From Candidatus Wallbacteria bacterium (GTDB taxonomy: Bacteria > Muiribacteriota > UBA6191 > JACPRK01), in the NCBI GenBank assembly GCA_016213845.1, contig JACQZN010000122.1, positions 1-64,000 of the forward strand: a stretch of 64,000 nt of DNA, in the 5' to 3' direction. Below the pieces are notes generated by a model. It was given only the letters and a program-made list of their open reading frames with translations. It did no database searches and was not told the DNA's origin. This document shows, piece by piece, positions 60,455 through 64,000 of this stretch. Numbering within the stretch: the first letter of the stretch is position 1; the number at the start of each line of letters is the position of its first letter. The position numbers and the translations under genes were made by a program.

Positions 60455-61234
60455 ATGAAGCGAGCCCTACTGGTCGCAGGTACTCTGGCCATCGCCGCGG
60501 GACTCCAGGCGGCGCCAACCGAGAATCCGTACCACTGGTATCACGAGGCGGTCTGTTCCACCTCGCTAGCCGACCAGCCAGGCCTCTTCGAGAAGTCGCT
60601 GGCCGACCACCCGAAGCACTTCGCCTCCAAACACGGTATGGCCGTCGTCTACTACCGCAAGAATGATCTCGCCAAGGCGATCGAGCTCTTCGAAGCCGAG
60701 CTGGCTGACGGCAAGGCCCTCGGCATCGTCCATTACGACCTGGCCTGCTGCTACGCGCTGAAGGGTGACAAGGCCCTGGCCGTCGACCACCTGCGCAAGG
60801 CCGTGAGGCACGGCTTCTCGGACTGGAGGCTCCTGCGGGAAGACGGCGATCTCGATTCGATCCGAGACGATCCTCACGTCGCCAAGCTGATGAAGCGCGC
60901 AACGGCACGCCGGGCGCAGTCCAAGGCAGCGGCCACGGAGCCCGCCGCCGCGAGCACCGCGGGCGAGCCCAAGCCGAAGAAATCTCGAAGCCGCAAACCC
61001 AAGAAGGCAGCTGCTGAAGAGCCCCCCGCTGCGGCGCCAGCAGCGCCTGAGCCGCCGGCGGCCGCTAGCGCCCCCGGCCCAGTAGAGTCCAAGGCCGCCG
61101 CGCCGGCCCCTGCCGCTCCCGCACCCGCAACGCCCTCGGCCGAGGACTTCGACCCGACCGCCGACCCCGCGCCGCCGGCCCCGGCCGCGCCGGCTCCTGC
61201 AGCCGCTCCCGCTCCCGCCGCACCGGCGAAGTAG
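60455..61234 (+). CDS. Secreted TPR-like protein with Ala/Pro/Lys-rich tail
   Basis: A 259-residue protein with a signal peptide (MKRALLVAGTLAIAAGLQA). Residues about 25-150 contain TPR-like helix pairs (HFASKHGMAVVYYRKNDLAK; IVHYDLACCYALKGDKALAV). The rest is low-complexity: a Lys/Arg patch (PKPKKSRSRKPKKAA) followed by Ala/Pro repeats. Such tails span the periplasm or bind cell wall; the function is unknown. AAGGAG is 9 bases before ATG 60455. Confidence 0.75.
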   Translation: MKRALLVAGTLAIAAGLQAAPTENPYHWYHEAVCSTSLADQPGLFEKSLADHPKHFASKHGMAVVYYRKNDLAKAIELFEAELADGKALGIVHYDLACCYALKGDKALAVDHLRKAVRHGFSDWRLLREDGDLDSIRDDPHVAKLMKRATARRAQSKAAATEPAAASTAGEPKPKKSRSRKPKKAAAEEPPAAAPAAPEPPAAASAPGPVESKAAAPAPAAPAPATPSAEDFDPTADPAPPAPAAPAPAAAPAPAAPAK

Positions 61235-61280
61235 CAGGCCTGCGCGGCACTGGCGGCTGCTGCACGTCGCAGATCCAGCC

Positions 61281-61520
61281 TCACTCCTCGCCGACGTACT
61301 CGGCGATGGTGCGCTGGAAGCGGCCCAGGTAGATCAGGTCGAAGGTGCCTTCCGAGCCGGGGAAGATCTCGGTGACGCGGCGGCGGACTTCGGCCACCAG
61401 CTCGAGCGCCTCGTCGCGGGTCATCCGCTTGTTCATGATCCGGAGGATGGCGCTGTCGACGATCCCGACGACCTCTCGAGCTCTTTCCTCCTCGAGTTGC
61501 TCGAGCTCGGCCCGATCCAT
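61281..61520 (-). CDS. Small helical protein of unknown function
   Basis: A 79-residue, mostly helical, acidic protein (MDRAELEQLEEERAREVVGI; later VTEIFPGSEGTFDLIYLGRF). Not recognised. ATG 61520 has GGGAGG 9 bases upstream; GTG 61526 is too close. It follows the adenylate cyclase by 31 bases in the same direction, so it may be co-transcribed. Confidence 0.65.
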   Translation of the reverse strand: MDRAELEQLEEERAREVVGIVDSAILRIMNKRMTRDEALELVAEVRRRVTEIFPGSEGTFDLIYLGRFQRTIAEYVGEE

Positions 61521-61551
61521 CGGCACGCCTCCCGTCTTCCGCGGCTGTGAC

Positions 61552-63177
61552 CTACTTTTTCGCCCTTACAACCTTGTATACGACGATCGGTTCGTTCTTG
61601 CCCTTGACCTTCACCTGCATCGGGTCGCGCACCTCGATGCGGTCCTGCACGGCGCTGAAGGTCGATTCCGTGATGACGATCTCGCGGCCCTGAGCGAGCC
61701 CGCAGAGCCGGCTGGCCGTGTTCACGCAGTCGCCGATGACCGTGTAATCCATGCGCTTGGGGGAGCCGATGCTGCCTGCCACGACCTCGCCCGTGTTGAT
61801 GCCGACGCCCATCAGCAGCCACATGCCGTGCTTGTCCATCCACTCCTTGCAGAGCCTGTCCATCTGGACCTGCATCGCCATGGCCGCGCTGACCGCTCGA
61901 AACGGGGCATCCTCGGCCTTGAAGGGCGCACCGAAGATGGCCAGGATGCCGTCGCCCAGGTACTTGTCCAGCGTGCCGCCGTGCTCGAAGATGCAGGCCG
62001 TCATCGCCTCCAGGTACTGATTGAGGATGTTCACCACCATCTGGGGCTGCGCTCGCCGGGCCTCGGAGAACGTCGTGAAGCCGCGGATGTCGCAGAAGAG
62101 CACGGTCGCGTTCACGAGCTGGCCGCCGCGGCCGATGTCGCCCTTCTCGGCGACGATCTTCTCGACGATGTCGGGGGACAGGTACCGCGAGAGGTTCAGG
62201 CGCTGGCGGGTTTCGTCCTCGATCTTGGCGTAGAGGCGCGCATTCTCGATGGCGATGGCGGCCTGGTCGCCGAACGCGGTCAGCAGCTTCAGGTCTTCCT
62301 CCTGGAAGCAGTCGCTCTGGATGCGGTTGTCCACATAGAGCACGCCGATCGTGTGGTCCTTGGAGCAGAGGGGCACGCACATCGCCGAGCGAATGTTGTA
62401 CATCTGGATGGAACCGCTCGTGACGAACCTGGGGTCGACCAGCGCGTCCTTGGTGAGAACGGGCTGGCTACCGGCGAAAACCTCGTCGACGATGCTCTTC
62501 GAGATCGTGATGGGGCCGTTCTTGCCCATCATCCCTTCCATCTCGCGGGAGACGGTCGGCACCAGCTGCTTGGTCTGTTCATCGACCAGCATGATGAAGC
62601 CGCGGTCTGCCTTCATCACCTCCAGGGCCAGGTCGATCACGCGGTTGAGGAGCGAGGGGAGATCGAGCTCGGAGGCGATGATCTTGGAGACCTGGTACAG
62701 GATGAGCAGCTTGTGCACGGCCTCGTCGGTCTCGGCGCTGGTCGTGTCCGCGACTGGCGGAAGCGGTTCCGCCAGCGTGTGGAGCGCCTTGGCGCCGGCC
62801 AGGTCGAGCATCGTGAAGAGCCTCGACTTGTCCGCGCCGCCGCCGGCCTGCGACTTCGGGGTCGCCGGGCGGGACGCCGGCGCCGAGCCGCCCTCGTCCT
62901 GGTCCCGGCGGAACTCGAAGATCTGCGAGCCCATCTTGATGAGATCGCCGCTGTTTAGCCGGCACTGCTCGACCGGCCGGTTGTTGACTTCGACGCCGTT
63001 GCTCGACTTGAAGTCCATCAGGGTGTACTCGGAGTTGTAGCCGATGATGAGCGCGTGCTTCCTCGAGAGCTCCTGGTCGTCGAAGAAGATCGTGCAGCTC
63101 GGCTCGCGGCCGATGGAGCAGATTCCGCCGGAGAGCGTGTACTCCCCGGCCCGGTGCTTCAGGTACGCCCTGCCCAA
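61552..63177 (-). CDS. FHA-GAF class III adenylate/guanylate cyclase
   Basis: A 541-residue soluble cyclase. FHA domain (about 5-95): IGREPSCTIFF, LSRKHALI, KSSNGVEVNN. GAF domain (about 165-325): KADRGFIMLVDEQTKQLVP and AMCVPLCSKDHTIGVLYVDN. Class III cyclase domain (about 355-541): VLFCDIRGFTTFSE (metal Asp), LDKYLGDGILAIFGAP (second Asp), YTVIGDCVNTASRL with the Asn/Arg transition-state residues. It should make cAMP (or cGMP) in response to phosphoprotein and small-ligand input. The start is TTG 63177 with GGAGG 8 bases upstream. Confidence 0.9.
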   Translation of the reverse strand: MGRAYLKHRAGEYTLSGGICSIGREPSCTIFFDDQELSRKHALIIGYNSEYTLMDFKSSNGVEVNNRPVEQCRLNSGDLIKMGSQIFEFRRDQDEGGSAPASRPATPKSQAGGGADKSRLFTMLDLAGAKALHTLAEPLPPVADTTSAETDEAVHKLLILYQVSKIIASELDLPSLLNRVIDLALEVMKADRGFIMLVDEQTKQLVPTVSREMEGMMGKNGPITISKSIVDEVFAGSQPVLTKDALVDPRFVTSGSIQMYNIRSAMCVPLCSKDHTIGVLYVDNRIQSDCFQEEDLKLLTAFGDQAAIAIENARLYAKIEDETRQRLNLSRYLSPDIVEKIVAEKGDIGRGGQLVNATVLFCDIRGFTTFSEARRAQPQMVVNILNQYLEAMTACIFEHGGTLDKYLGDGILAIFGAPFKAEDAPFRAVSAAMAMQVQMDRLCKEWMDKHGMWLLMGVGINTGEVVAGSIGSPKRMDYTVIGDCVNTASRLCGLAQGREIVITESTFSAVQDRIEVRDPMQVKVKGKNEPIVVYKVVRAKK

Positions 63178-63228
63178 GAAGGAGACCTCCTCATCGGCTT
63201 GCAGGATACGTCCGGGAAGCCGGCGCGA

Positions 63229-63876
63229 TCAACGGGCATGGGCGGCATTGCGGCGCTCCCTCAGGCGCCGCCGGACTGCGGCTTCGAGCTCGCTGAGCTC
63301 TCCGGGCTGGGCGGGGATGGCCAGGCAGCCGCCGCTCTCCAGGTCGAGAACGTAGCCGCTGTGCAGGTTCGGAGCCAGATCGCGGATTTCGGCCCATGGG
63401 ACGAACCGGCTCCAGAGCAGGTACCCCAGGCGCAACCCCTCTCTCTCCAGGCCAATCGTCCGCACCTGGAACGCATACAGGAAGAGCGGGAAGCTGATGA
63501 AGAGCAGGTTGAGGGCACAGAGCCAGCCGCCGTTGACGGTCGCGGGCAGCCAGAGCAGCGGGAAAACGACCAATGCCAGGTGAGCCAGGTCCACGTGGCC
63601 GGCTGCACCGGCCACGCGAAAGACCGTCGGCGGGGGCTCGGCGTCGCCTTCGATGAAGAGCGTCGCGGTCTCGCGAAGAGGGCCCTCTGCGCCGCGCGAA
63701 CGCTCGGAACCGCAGCCGTAGACTGCGCAGACCCCCTGGAATTCCCAGCAGTCGCGGTGGTGCGGAGTCTCGCAGGCAGCGCAACGGACGACGTCGGCTT
63801 CGCCGTCGAGCAGCTCGCCGCAGACGATGCAGACCGGCTCGGCCTCGTCGGTGCGCTCGGGGCGCCCTGGGCTCAT
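63229..63876 (-). CDS. Prokaryotic RING-type zinc finger membrane protein
   Basis: A 215-residue protein. Residues 16-55 form a Cys/His cluster (CIVCGE, CAACETPHHRDCWE, then VCAVYGC) very close to that of the 9855 gene. It continues with two helices (about 100-145) and a C-terminal PH-like beta region (TIGLEREGLRLGYLL). Its ATG overlaps the preceding gene by four bases. The function is unknown; the finger may bind a partner or ubiquitin-like system component, but neither is visible. Confidence 0.78.
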   Translation of the reverse strand: MSPGRPERTDEAEPVCIVCGELLDGEADVVRCAACETPHHRDCWEFQGVCAVYGCGSERSRGAEGPLRETATLFIEGDAEPPPTVFRVAGAAGHVDLAHLALVVFPLLWLPATVNGGWLCALNLLFISFPLFLYAFQVRTIGLEREGLRLGYLLWSRFVPWAEIRDLAPNLHSGYVLDLESGGCLAIPAQPGELSELEAAVRRRLRERRNAAHAR

Positions 63877-64000
63877 GCGTCCTCTCCGATGAAGAAGACG
63901 TCCTCGGAGACTGCCCGCCGAGAGAGCGCCAGCGTCGTGCGGCGCAGGACCTCGTCGAAACCTGGCTCGCCAACCGGCATCACCATCACTTCGCCGCCCT
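63873..64000 (-). CDS. 3' end of a gene cut by the window edge
   Basis: The frame ends VLRRTTLALSRRAVSEDVFF then IGEDA and a TGA that overlaps the start of the RING gene (ATGA). Only 42 codons are in the window, so no family is assigned. Confidence 0.55.
   Translation of the reverse strand, partial: GGEVMVMPVGEPGFDEVLRRTTLALSRRAVSEDVFFIGEDA

Overview
The window is GC-rich DNA with dense coding on both strands, almost certainly from a Gram-negative bacterium. The mix is FHA/GAF/cyclase signalling proteins, many two-component proteins, prokaryotic RING-type zinc fingers, Cys-plus-arginine C-terminal anchor signals, YfhO-type membrane proteins, DUF2934 and a fused 2-oxoacid dehydrogenase E1. 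This suits an Acidobacteriota (Thermoanaerobaculia-like) or Myxococcota-like lineage, but there is no rRNA, so the assignment is inference. Two tRNAs are present: Arg-CCT at 210-285 and Val-CAC at 60073-60147 on the minus strand.

Layout. 1-9.8 kb: HAD phosphatase, YfhO-like protein, a sugar-phosphate transferase / RsbW-like kinase / PAP2 set, DUF2934 protein, aminotransferase and oligoribonuclease. 9.8-16.3 kb: RING-PQQ protein, triple-FHA protein, secreted alpha-amylase, lipoprotein. 16.3-20.4 kb is a scarred region: a 141-bp block is present twice, a 59-bp unit three times, there is a deleted copy of the osmoprotectant permease gene, an intact metallopeptidase gene, a 129-bp MITE with target-site duplication, and remnants of other genes. 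20.4-24.1 kb: minus-strand run of membrane protein, folE and an OpuC/EgtU-type ABC transporter. 24-28.3 kb: PKD protein and a three-gene SPFH operon. 28.4-36 kb: NtrC-type activator facing an operon of peptide-binding protein, two citrate-synthase-fold proteins lacking the catalytic residues, and a sensor kinase. 36-46 kb: TPP enzyme, a receiver-kinase gene behind a sigma-54 promoter with two perfect upstream palindromes, E1 fusion, adenosine deaminase and a six-domain hybrid kinase.

46.3-53.3 kb is the most notable locus: a dedicated type II fatty-acid-synthase-like cluster (ketosynthase, ACP, two phytoene-desaturase-type FAD enzymes, ketoreductase, a ClpX-zinc-finger/FabZ fusion dehydratase, FabI enoyl reductase). 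It lacks FabD/FabH and resembles in composition the FAS-plus-CrtI clusters discussed for ladderane lipids. It is followed at 53.4-58.2 kb by a tightly overlapping operon (FGE-fold protein, class II aldolase, tandem nucleotidyltransferase, family 2 glycosyltransferase, GDPD-like protein) that probably makes a surface-glycan precursor. 58-64 kb: beta-propeller protein, tRNA-Val, TPR protein, FHA-GAF adenylate cyclase and a second RING-type protein.

The spacers carry several kinds of repeat: long perfect hairpins (9.8, 25.1 and 60.2 kb), a palindromic 127-bp element in two copies, degenerate heptamer arrays that often abut stop or start codons, and GGGCNN hexamer arrays.
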